DNA of 64,000 nt, from positions 19,178,608 to 19,242,607 of the forward strand of contig NC_067289.1 of NCBI RefSeq assembly GCF_020740795.1, in the 5' to 3' direction. Source of the stretch: Apus apus. Taxonomy: Eukaryota > Chordata > Aves > Apodiformes > Apodidae. Of the stretch, positions 20,462-40,002 are shown piece after piece. Under the pieces are notes generated by a model. It had not been told where the DNA came from and did not search any database. It worked only from the letters and a program-made list of their open reading frames with translations. The position numbers and the translations under genes are program-made. Each line of letters opens with the position of its first letter. The first letter of the stretch is position 1.

Positions 20462-22521
20462 AAGCAGCTTTGGTGCATAACTCAGGATTAATCCTAACAG
20501 TGGTTTCTAGGATCAGTGGAAAAATTACATATTAACCAGCTATCACAAAAGGGCAAAATACATCATTAACATGACAAGCAGCAACTGACTGACAGATAAA
20601 AGTGTAGGGATATTTACCTGGTTTAATTTAACAAATATGCATTAAAACCAGACAGAAATGTGAGAGCCTCTGAAGTACTCACCAACTACCTTTTATTCCC
20701 TGAGCATCTAAGTTACTGAGCACGTGTAACTCAGGTGATGTACTTCTCAATAAAAACATAGGAAAAATACACTCCTCAGTCTGCTAGGAGGAATTTTTTC
20801 TCTGCTTTAAGTCAGCTTGTTAGAAATTAAAACTTCACACGCTAAGTATTTCTTAACAATGCAGTCTTCATACCCAGATATCTAGATACCTTATGACAAA
20901 AATCAAACATTGTGCAGTGCTTTCTTATTGTGTAGGAAGACTGGTGACAGTCTTCTGTGAAACTGAAGAAAGGTACTGCTGCTGCTCTCAGCTGACAGTA
21001 AACACTTCACAAAGACTTTTAACCTTTGGATGAGGTTGTGTAGAAATTTGGAGTGAAGTCACAAAAACTACTCTTTTAGGAAGCAAATGTGCTATGCAGT
21101 ACTGCCTGATAAACCAGGGGAAACTCCAAGGGAGCCAAAGCTGTAGGAAACAGACAGACCGATCTCCATCATCTTGACCTGCAGTTACTCCCATGGATCA
21201 CACAAAATACCCACTTCTTGAACAGAAACTCTACAGTGGACAGAACACCCGTGTTTTGCTCTCCACAGAATGCTAGAACGCTCACAGATACTACCACTTA
21301 AATTATTTTAAGAAGATACGCAGAAGATAAAAGTTTATTACACAACACAGAAGGAAAGTTTAAAATACATTGTCAATTCAAGAGAAACCAAAAAACCTGT
21401 TTTGGACAGCTTGTAGCTAGAGGTGAAGATACAATCTTAGTACTTCACTGCTGCCACAGTAACTTTATAAAGCATTACCCATTGCAGTGTGCTACGCATT
21501 TCACACTCTAGTGTAAACTAGGTATTCTTTCTTCCAGTATGAAAATAACAGCTGGTGACTTACATCACCAACTGTATCTGGCTCAAGTTTGCCTCATTTT
21601 GTGACAGAAATGTGGTTTGTCAATAACTTTGGCAATCTGGAGCAAGCAATATTGTCTCAGGAGCAAGCTAATGGTTATCACGATAAGACAAAAGCAGGCT
21701 GTTGTGATAAATTACTTTATTGTTTGGAGGTAATGTAAAACTGTTTTCAGCTAGAGGCCTCATAATTTATTTACCCACAAGATCTTTTAGGATACTAAAA
21801 ATGTAGCAGTACTGTTTACAGTTTGTTGTTTTGATGTTTGTTTGTTTTTTTTTTAAATCAGTTGAAAGCTATTTGGTTTTCCAGAGCTTTTAAAATAAGG
21901 AGCAAAACTTAATTGTGTCCCAATATAGAACATCTCAGAGTTGTAAATGAAAGTAAGCATACCAGCAACACAGAACTGCACCTTGACAGCCAGTTCCTAC
22001 TGAAGAAAAAAATAAAATCATCCCACTTCCTCTGACCCTGAGTGCACACTCCCCATGCAAAATGCAGGCACTTACACACCCTGCTGTGAGACAGCTAAAC
22101 CAGGAATAAACCAGTAGTGACTGCCCCTTGAGTTACAGCTCCCTGTAAAACATCACATCCTGAGGTCTTCTGTGACTATTCTCCTCATCTTGGAGAGACA
22201 ATTCTTTCCCTTAACTTCCCTGGCTCAAACAAGTTTTGCTTCTCACCTACATCACAAGGGCATTATATACATTCTTGGAAATCAGGTGGAAAGCACTGAT
22301 TGTTTACTGAAATGAAACTGCCCCATAATAGAAAATTAACAGACCAGTGCTTATTATAACATTCACTACATGGAATGTAACCCTTTCAATAGACAGCAAA
22401 AGTTTGCACTGAACTGAGTCACCTATAATAGATCACTAAATACAAACCTTCCATTTTTAAAACAGAAGAGTAACTTTCTCTGCAAGTACTCAGAAAGTTG
22501 CTCAAATATAAAAGAACAATT
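20462..22521. other. Region between the convergent 3' ends of MRPL47 and ACTL6A
   Basis: AT-rich sequence with no exon that I recognise. The complement has further AATAAA motifs (near 21333 and 21717) that could serve a long ACTL6A 3' UTR, so part of this stretch may be transcribed. Confidence 0.5.
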
Positions 22522-22527
22522 TTTATT
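22522..22527 (-). terminator. ACTL6A: Candidate ACTL6A polyadenylation signal
   Basis: AATAAA on the minus strand about 420 nt after the ACTL6A stop, in line with the roughly 0.5-kb 3' UTR known for the mammalian mRNA. Confidence 0.5.
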
Positions 22528-22942
22528 AAAAGAGAAATAAGAGCAATTTAAGGCCAAAGTACCAGCAAGGAAGACCAGTATGTAAAAGCACACAAGGTAT
22601 TTTTAATAAATTTGCATGAGAATTTGCAAGGTTATGCCTCTATTTACTAGCTAACCTGTAAAGCTGTTCCCAGGAAAAGATACTAGAGAAAATAGACATT
22701 TATACAAAATTATAAAATGCTTGTTACGTGAATTATTGCTTGACAAGGGATGCAAACATCCTTTTTCTATGACAGTACCAATTACGTCTCAACATTTCTA
22801 AGGTTTGTTAAAATGGAACTTGAATTACACAAAAAATCCAATAGAAACCTTCTACAAAAGAGAGTCCATCCCATTCCTGAGTATGCTAAAGCTATAAAAC
22901 AGAAGGAGCACTGAGCAGGCAGCAGTTCTCACAGTAAGTGGT

Positions 22943-31228
<8,286 letters not shown>

Positions 31229-31350
31229 GGCTGCCGCTGGGCCCGCGCTGCCCGGCCCCGCCGCCCGCCGGCTCCTCTGCTCGGCGATCCGGCAACAATA
31301 GCGCCCGGGCCCGTCCGGGCTCAGCCCGCCCCGCAGGCCGCTCCTTCCCG

Positions 31351-31462
31351 CCAATAGCCGCGGCCCTGCCCGCCCCCCGCGCGGCGCGGCCCAACGGCCG
31401 CTCCAGCTCAAGGGCCAATCAGGGGCGGCCGGAGGGGCGGGGCCATGGGGCGGGCAGCCAAT
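31351..31462. promoter_or_regulatory. ACTL6A: Cluster of three CCAAT boxes (NF-Y type) upstream of ACTL6A
   Basis: CCAAT occurs at 31351-31355, 31415-31419 and 31458-31462, all on the plus strand and interleaved with GGGGCGG boxes. Multiple CCAAT boxes in a CpG island are typical of NF-Y-driven, often divergent promoters. Confidence 0.6.
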
Positions 31463-31651
31463 CCTGGCGCAGGACGTGCCGGGCGGGCGGGCGCGCGTGG
31501 GCGCGGTGCGCGCGGGCGGCGGGAGGTGCGAGGGGCGGGCGGGGGGCGGGGGCGGCAGGTGCGGGGGGGGGCCCGGGGGAAGGTGTCGGGGTCCGGCGGA
31601 ACGCGGAAAGGCAGCTCTGGAAGCCTGAGGGCTCGCCAGGTGTCCTGCCAG

Positions 31652-31657
31652 GTGAGC
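31652..31657 (+). other. Candidate splice donor of a transcript divergent from ACTL6A
   Basis: TGCCAG|GTGAGC is a near-consensus 5' splice site on the plus strand about 420 bp upstream of the ACTL6A start codon, inside the CpG island. It would close a first exon lying somewhere in 31450-31651. It could belong to a noncoding divergent RNA or to a distant 5' UTR exon of the next plus-strand gene. Confidence 0.35.
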
Positions 31658-31779
31658 AGGGGGTACCGAGCAGCGGCGCGGGGGGAAGGTCCCTGAGAAA
31701 AGGGCCCGGCTGTGGAAAGGAGCGGCAGTTCCTGCGGCTGGGCCCCCCCGAGTCCTGCCCTCGCTACTGCCCCTGCTGC

Positions 31780-33422
31780 GCTGCGCTTTTCCGCTGAGAA
31801 TACAGCGTGTCTCAAGTCTGTTTTCATATCCCGACCGTGTGTTGTTCCCTTCCTTTGCACCTCAGACCTCCGTCCCAGAGTCAGCCTTGTCTGAGTAGTC
31901 GGGCAGTTCCCATTTGCCCGCTTCGCTGCCTGTTTAGTAGTTGATCTTTTAATTAGGATTTCAGGTGGCTTTGTTTGGCATCAGAGTTCTCAGTTAAAGT
32001 TTGTGTTCAGCCGGAACAATCTGGGAAGAGGGAAGCTATCAAGTTGTAGGAACTGAAGGAGCCAGGAGAAAGAGACCTCAGGCATAATTAGCGGTTGGCG
32101 TGAGAGAAGACAGAATTCTAACTGGAGAACTGGCTTAAAGTGCAGAGCATTCCTGGTGTGCACCTTTTTGAATTCCTAGATGACGTGGTTTTTGTTTTGT
32201 TTTTTTTTTTTTTAGAGGGGTGGGAGCTGGTTTAATGGGGAGGTTTTGTGTATGGCCTGCTATAATAATGGGTGTTCTCAAGTTCACAGAAGATTTATAG
32301 CTTATTTCTGTCATACTGTAGTGAAGATGCCTGAGTATTTTTATGTAGTCAGTGTAATAGAATGACATTTATTACCTTTGCATTTACCTACAAAATGTTA
32401 CATAGCATAATGAGTGATCTTAATAGCAACTAATTATTGGACTGCAAGTAATAAAGAAGCATTTACTGTATTTTCACCATAAGACAAAAATTAGTGCTAT
32501 GAGTCTTGCGTTGTCTTATTTTGACAGGGAGAAGCTACAAAGCTTCTCTCTAAGTTGTGACTTAAGTTTCAAGTGTATCTCCTTATTTACACTTAATTTA
32601 ATCAGTGAAGAAAGAAGAGAGATAAAATGTACACTTTACATACCCAGTAGTTTTATTCGGGAGGTTTGTAAAGCTGTTGAGAATAGAACAGATTATTACA
32701 AATTTCAGCAAATTTTATGCTAGTAAGGGAGAAAAGCAGGTGTGTGTTTAGACTACAGCTCCCAAGATGCTGCAGCTAACATCAGGCTGGGGACTAGCAG
32801 ACTCCTTTAAGCCTCATCCCAAATAAAGACATAGGAAAAATAGTATAAAGCTGGTTGAGGGGGTTTTTAAGTGCAATTATGAGAACAGCAGAAAGTGGTT
32901 GGACTTACTAACTCTCAAGGGAATTTGTCAGAGTTGGATATTTTTGTTTCTTTAATGAGGAAACTTCATAATTATATCATGCAATGAAGAAATGCAAGTT
33001 TTTACATAAGTTACAATGCAACTGCAAAGTACAGATACTAGCATTAGGAAGATAGATATAAATACTCCTGGTTCACTAACTACACCTCATAAAGCCATTG
33101 CACCTGGATCTTTTATTTCGAAAACTTTTAAAGTTAAGGTGTTGCCATTATTTCCAGTATGTGGCACTAATACCCAAGGTAGAGCTGTTTGAGGAGGAGA
33201 AATTATTGGCGTATGGGAAAAGCAGTTCAGAGAATTTGGAATTACAATGCCAGAGGAGCTTCATTTAGCTCCTGCTTGTACTTTATTTTGCAGTAATTGT
33301 TCATGGTATTAATGTAATAATTGACACTTTAAGCCAGAGTCTGTTCTTTGTACAAGAGCTGCTTATGATTGAACTGCAAGCCAGAAACAAGCACAGCATT
33401 CTGCTGCTTTGTTTTTCTCCAG
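31780..33422. other. Non-coding stretch right of the ACTL6A promoter
   Basis: AT-rich sequence with a T run (about 32198-32213) and a ZNF143-like motif at 32752-32770. No exon recognised. If the divergent transcript is real, this is its first intron. Confidence 0.5.
32752..32770 (+). promoter_or_regulatory. ZNF143-like motif
   Basis: ACTACAGCTCCCAAGATGC matches the ZNF143/THAP11 promoter motif ACTACAnnTCCCAnnATGC at every fixed position. It stands outside the CpG island, about 1 kb from its edge. Confidence 0.45.
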
Positions 33423-33585
33423 TGTTTCTTCAACAGAGAAGAATTCCCAGTGATGCCATCAGAAAACATGTGCTGGGGTAAAGAGGCTTGTTGGCTGCGT
33501 GAGGCGCAGGGAGAGGGCGTGCCTGTGCTTGACCCATCTCAGGCTGCTCCGGTGGCTGATGGGGACCAGCGGCGAGAACTGCAAG
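33423..33585 (+). other. Unassigned exon candidate (163 nt)
   Basis: This stretch is flanked by a strong acceptor (TTTGTTTTTCTCCAG) and a strong donor (CAAG|GTAAGG). It is richer in GC and CpG (about five CpG) than the AT-rich flanks. One frame is open across the whole exon (starting CFFNREEFPVMPSENMCWGK and ending GDQRRELQ); the other two have stops. I do not recognise the peptide. It could be a 5' UTR exon of the expected GNB4 gene, an exon of a noncoding RNA divergent from ACTL6A, or a chance combination. Confidence 0.4.
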
Positions 33586-34821
33586 GTAAGGTGTGCTGGA
33601 AAGCATCTTGATATCTAGAAACCTCAGGATTTGACAAGCATAAGGAAATAAAGCTAAATCTGTGTAATCCTTAAGAAACCTGGAGGATATGGGGAAGGAA
33701 ATTTAGACAACTATCTAGGTCTTACTTTTATCTGCCTTGCACTTTTATAGACATTTATACCAGTGGGAAGTGTGTAGAACATCATCACTGTGGTTTGATT
33801 ACATTTTTTAGTGGCTTTGCTTCATAGCAGTGAGGATAAACTCTACAAAGTTCAGTGCACAAAGAGAAACAGAATCCAGGCATCTTTTTTCAGCAGACTT
33901 TTCTGGTTTAGCTGAAGCACAGAGCTAGAATAGGTGTGAAGGTGGTACAGGAACATTTGCTTGGAACAAACCAGCCCTGCCCAAAACCTGACTGTACTTG
34001 TATTGCCCTTCTCAAATGAGTCCCCTGTGTACCTATGTCTCATTTGGCTCAGATCTGGCAGCACTTACTTTTTCAGGCTTAGTGCCTGGTCTGTAGTCAC
34101 TTTGGATTCTTGCAGGGCTTAGTTTGGCAGCTGGGCCAAACCTGACCTAGCTCAGTACTTCTCATCTGTAGAAACAAAGCTACTTACAGCTGGGAAGCCA
34201 GCTTAGCCTGATAAACAGAAGATCTTTTTGTTAGCTGAGCCTTACCATTTTATGAGGCATTTTGATCCCCTGCACTTCCCAATGCTAGACTGGAAATTTG
34301 ACTGAACAGCTGAGCAGGTAGCATGTTGTACAGCTCTCCTGTTTCTTGGTCAGATGCTTTGTCTTCAGCCTCACAATGGTTGAATTTCTGTTCCTAGCTT
34401 TCCAAGAGGGTGCTGTGTTACCTCACTAGGAGTTTTGAACTGTGGTACCATGCAGCTAAGAGGCATGGCTATGTGCAGCCAGAGTTAAGGAATCCAAAAG
34501 GAGAGTTGGAGAGTCTGCTGATTCCTCCTGGATCCTGGAGATTCACCTGCTCCTCTGAGACAGAAGAGCCCCAAGTCCATGTTTCTGTATATCCATTTTT
34601 TATTGGGTGAAATAAGGAAGTCTTTGGAGTAGTGCTGTAAGGGTGTGCTAATCAGTGATCTTACAGGAATTGTAACACTTTGTGTTACCTTTTTGAAACC
34701 GTGTTAGGCTTGGAATCTTGGCCTGTTGTACTGTATAAAGCTGTTTTCACTTGACCTCTGGAAATGCTGCTTGTGAAGGGGAAGGCTTTGGTGTCTGTTC
34801 TGTGTAACGTTTGTTCTACTA

Positions 34822-34834
34822 CCAGAAGAGGGCA
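34822..34834 (+). promoter_or_regulatory. CTCF-like motif
   Basis: CCAGAAGAGGGCA fits the CTCF core CCASYAGRKGGCR at 12 of 13 positions; the mismatch is A at the Y position. Confidence 0.3.
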
Positions 34835-37800
34835 TAGGCAAAGCAGGGGCAGAGACTTTAGTTTTCTGGATTTATGTATTACTGTATCACAAAAAAATAT
34901 ATTGTTATAAACTTAATTATTAAATGGTAGGTCAGAGAGGAAAAATAATAGCATATTTTCTGGATAGGCATGTTTGTGAAGAGATTGTTACTTTTTTCCT
35001 GAGTTAATTCAGGTCATTACTACGACAAATATGCACTTTATCATCCAAAAATAAGTATGTAGAAAATGCAATTGCACTGCAGCAAGCACTCTGATGCAGA
35101 AAAGGGTGTGCTTTTATTCAGGAGACACTGATTTATACAGGGAAGCTTAAGATTGCAGTGCTTTATCTGAGGACTTATTCACAGAAAATCTGTACTCTAG
35201 GGCACTTGCGCTACTATTGTTCTAAAGTATCAGCTACTACATCAGAGCCTCAGCACTCATCTGTATCAATATCTCCATTTTTAAAAGTCATTGAAGCAGT
35301 ACATAAGATCTTTGCATTATTTGATGATAATTTAAATTGGTATAACAGATAACTGCATGGTATTTTTAATAACTATTACAAGAATTCTGGGTTTTATATG
35401 CATACTTATAATCCCTTTTTCTTCTACTTATGTGGTTATCTTGGAGTCTGATTCTTCTGTTACCACTTCACCGCTGGCAGAGTGTCTTTTATTTCAGTGC
35501 AGCAGAACTGTAGCCAAAAGGTGCATCAAGCCCAAGACATCTTCCTTTCAAGTTAAATTGAGAGGAATCAGTGTTTCCAAGTGTTGTCAGGAAAAGGTGT
35601 GGTACTGTGCAGAACTTGACAAGATCTGCAGATGAGCTTTCTTGAGTCCTGTTATGTCAGCTTACATGTGTGGGTAGTCTTCGTTATTTACTCCTTTGTA
35701 TGACAATTACCTGTGGCATAGTTAGCACTGGCTAGCAGGGTGCTGAGGGATGTTATTCCTCACAGGAAATAAACAACATAGAAGAACACCTCTACATTAC
35801 AGTCTTGGTATTATGTATGTATTAATTTCTCGAACCTTTTAACTATAGAAAGATTTTAGGAGGAGAGTTTTATTATCAGTCACATACCTGTTTTCAAGTT
35901 ATCAGATACTTGCTTTCTTTGAACAATGAAGAACAACAGAGACAAAACTCTTTTGCACTGTGGGATGCTTATGGTAGGGGAGAACTAATCTGGGCAAGTC
36001 TCAGGTATTTTTAAACTAATGATTTTAGGAAACTGGGCTTATGCTACCTTTTTTATTTCTTCCACAGATTATAAGGTTGCAGCATAAGCTGTATTATATT
36101 AGTTGAAAACAAACAATCCATCTGGAATGAAGACTGCATGAATATCTTTATCATAGCAAGAGCTCTGGTCAGAATTTTTTGCTGTTTGAGACACAAAAAA
36201 AGAATCCAAACCTGAAATAAAAATTGAGGAAACCAGTTAGAATTAGTTAGACTAAAATCAGTAGGAACTTATTTATCAAATTATTCCTGTCTCAAATATA
36301 TATATATATTTTTTAATATACTGACCGTTAAAAATTTTAATTTTCTAATGTATTGGCAAATGTTATCAGTGTATGGATAGGGTTCTTTAAGTATTGCCAA
36401 CCCTGTTTTCCATCAGGCACTATGTATGCTAGACCCAGCAGCATGGCTGACACTACATCACAAAATGGGTGTAAAATTCTGTCCTTGTGCCTCTTCCTGA
36501 GACTATTAGAAGTCGTGTTCTATGACTGCAGCTCTGTGCCAGTGTCTTCCCCTTATCCCCATTAATTGACTGGATTTGTACCAGTTGAGCTGCCCAATAT
36601 ATTCACGTGAGTCAATCTGAGACTAAAGAAAATTGGTAGGGTTGGATATGATTAAAAAAGATGAAGCTTTTATTAAGACCATTTATTTGCAAAAACTCAG
36701 AACATTTTTGTACATTTGAAAATACTTTTGAGGCTTACATCTAATAACTTTTCATAGAAAACATGCCATGACAGACCACGTTTGTTCTTAAGGAAGCAGG
36801 TTTGGGAACACTGATGGAAAGATTCTTGTTCAGTTCTGGTGATGAGTGGAAGGTAGGTGGAAAGTGTGTAGTTGGATATACGTTTCTGCAAAGATAAATT
36901 GTGAAAAAATGAGCAGCTTAGATTTGGACAATCAAAGAGAAGATTTATGGGAAGCACAGAGCATGCATTGACCATCTACATCTTGGTGAATTTTGCCTTC
37001 TGTGGTTTCTAAGCAGAGTTGTGCTTGCTGTCTTCCTGTCAGGAACAATGTAATATCAGAGGTGATGCTATGCTGAGGTTTCACTTCACTCAGATCAAGA
37101 TATTTCTGTCAGTTATAAAGCAGCAGAACATTTGCTAGCATGATGTTTCTAGACTTTAAATAATTTAAAATGTATTGACTTCAGCGGATGAATAAAATAC
37201 ACCTAATGGAGCATTATCTTTTGAATATCCTTTCTGTTCATTACTTGTTTTGTCATAAAGTTCAGTCACTTGCAATGGCTCATTCAGCCTTTTTGGATAA
37301 TCAGTTCAAGTGCACTAGGGCAGTGAGTTTTTCACTCAGGGAGAGGGTGCTTCTGTATAGCTCTAACACTCTGACTGGAAACAAGTGGAAAATGAACAAG
37401 TGAAGATACTTGTCTTCCCACTTGTTACTCTGCTTTCAGTTTGTGGGGCTAGACAAGACTCGGTCAAATCTCCAGTGTAACCAACAGCACGCAGAGGGTG
37501 AGGCTAATTCATGCGTCGTGTCCCTGGGCTCTTTCGGGCTGCAATGTTGTGCCTTTGCCACACGGTGGAGCTGAGGGCTCTAGGGGTTGCTGCATCCATA
37601 AGGAAATCTCACTATTCCAGACCAACTGTTCAGGAAAAGATTTTTGTTTTACATCAACTTTGTTATTTGATGAAGAAGTGTGTGTACTTCTCTGTACAAT
37701 TATCAGTTCAAAGTCTTCCTTCTCTTACACTTAGTATATCCTATTTTTAGCAGAATTTCTTTGGTAGAAATATGCACACTGTGCCTAGTAAGCTGATTTT

Positions 37801-39988
37801 TCCTACCTTTGTAGTTTGCTCTTGAAAGACCTGCATGTAGTTTTTTAACTTGAGTGTTGGCAAAGTTTCTTGCCTTTGTTCTTGTATGGACAAGCTGGGC
37901 TTCTAAAGCCTGTCTATCCTCTTTTATAAGGGCATCTAAATTTGAATCCATCTAAATTTGAATGAGTGCTACATTTTACTCCAAAGAGCTTTTTCTAATT
38001 TACTTTAGGCAGCTAGGTACAGAAATATTCTAGTTGCAGCTGTTGGTTACTTCTGTTTCATTTCAGGTTTGAAGTGGGACAGAGTTCAAATATATCTAAT
38101 GTGTTTTCATCAGGAGTTCAGCACAAAACTGAGTTGTCATGGCAGAGCCAACTTTTACATAATAGCTAAGTGGTTAGAGCACCTACCTCGTTTCACCTAC
38201 TTCCTCAGCTCTTCTTATTTCATTTCTGAGAATTGTGCCCTTTCCTTTAGGTTAAAAAATTATCTGAGTGCTAATGCTTTCCAGTATCCTCTTTGAAAGC
38301 TGGCTTGTGTGCTTTTAGGAATCTAGAAATCCTGAGGTCCAAAGAAGAGCAAGCATAAGGATGCCTGATCCTGAATTTTAATTGGTAACATAAGCAAGGA
38401 GTGGTAGAAAATGCTTTCCTTGGGTTTTGTACCCCAAATTCCTTCAGTTTTACTTAATGGTGTAAAGAAGGGGGGTGCAGATGCTAAAGAATCTCAAAGC
38501 AGATTTCCTTTTTATCTTATTTGTGACTACAGATAAATACTTCATAGAAACTAATGTAGAAGAGTTAACCACACCCAAAGTTCTCTGGCTCTGCGATTTA
38601 CACGTTGTAGTATGGTCCAATTCACTGTGATCATGCTGTGCAGAAATAACACAATGCTTTTTCATTTGTTCTCTGATGTTGAGCTAGAATCATGTCTTTG
38701 GATAGAGTGTAGTTATCAGTAACACTAAATACAACTGCTACTGAGTTTCTAAGGACATAAACACAAGAACTCTTTTACAGTTTGTACAAATGCATTTTTA
38801 AGGAAAAATGAGGGTATGAGAGCTAATGTGAAGAAATATAATAGGTAACTTTACTTAACAATAAATAAAGTGAAAAGGAAACATGAGAAACACATCCACT
38901 CTTGTCTGAATACCACTGTGAGCTATTTTAATGAGATTGTAACAGAATTGGAAAAAAGATAAAAGCAGTGTCTGAATTATTAAAACAATCAGAAGCCAAT
39001 TTGCTTCAATTAAAGACTTAAAGATGCTCCCAATGCTTTGATTAAGAAAAAAAATTAGAAAGTTTCTCATTCACCTCGGCAGGCATCTCTGCAAAATGGA
39101 AGATCCCTTGTGCTCCTCTGAAGCCATTTGATGCATATACGAGCGTGGATTCTCAGAACTATCTATAATGCATATAGTGCTTTCTGCTCTCAGTGGCTTT
39201 TTTTCCCACTCTCTTTACGTCATTTGCCATTTGTGAGGGTTGCCAGGGTAATGACCAATCATCCCTGGAGAGATGCCTGCTAGTAAGGACAACATAGGCT
39301 TTCTCTTTTTTGGTATTCTGCAGTATGTATTTGAGAGCTATTCTAGCATCAAGATTGCAGAACTTTTGTTTAGTTAGTAGAGAGTGAAAGTTTACAGACT
39401 ATGAAATAACAGCTTACAACTATTGAGGTAAGTGAGGATTTTTATTCTCTATTCTGTTAACAGCTGTGTCTGGATTTATTCAAACCATTGAGCATCATTA
39501 CAAATTTTTTTTTTTTTTGCTTTATGTGTAGCTGACCTTGAAGTTAGTAACAAGAGAAAGGTTTTGCCTAATTTAAGCAGTGAAATCTTAGTAGTGCTGC
39601 ATGTACAGCAGGTCAGGAATTTTTTCTTGTTGTAATAATGAATCTCACAGCCTTTCTTGCCACTACATTCACCATATACATCACCATATACATTCATCCC
39701 AAAAATATTTTTAGAAGAATTAATTAAAAACAACCCCCCCCACAATGTATTGTAATGCAGATTACAGAGCATTAACTGTGGTTGTCTGTAAGGCAAATGG
39801 GTAGCTCTGAATAGTCTCCATTGTACTGGATGTGTATAACAGGCCACATGAACTGGAAAAATGAAAATGCAGAGTGAAGCCCTATATCCTATAAGATGTT
39901 GAAGATGTTGTTTTTAAATTTTGTCAATTAAATAGGATCTATCAGCTTCACAGGCTCTTTGCTCACCTTGGGCAGTAAGAAAACAAAG

Positions 39989-40002
39989 CCTCCAGATGGC
40001 AG
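39989..40002 (+). promoter_or_regulatory. CTCF-like motif
   Basis: CCTCCAGATGGCAG fits the CTCF core CCASYAGRKGGCRS at 13 of 14 positions; the mismatch is T for A at position 3. It has the same orientation as the site at 34822. Confidence 0.3.
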
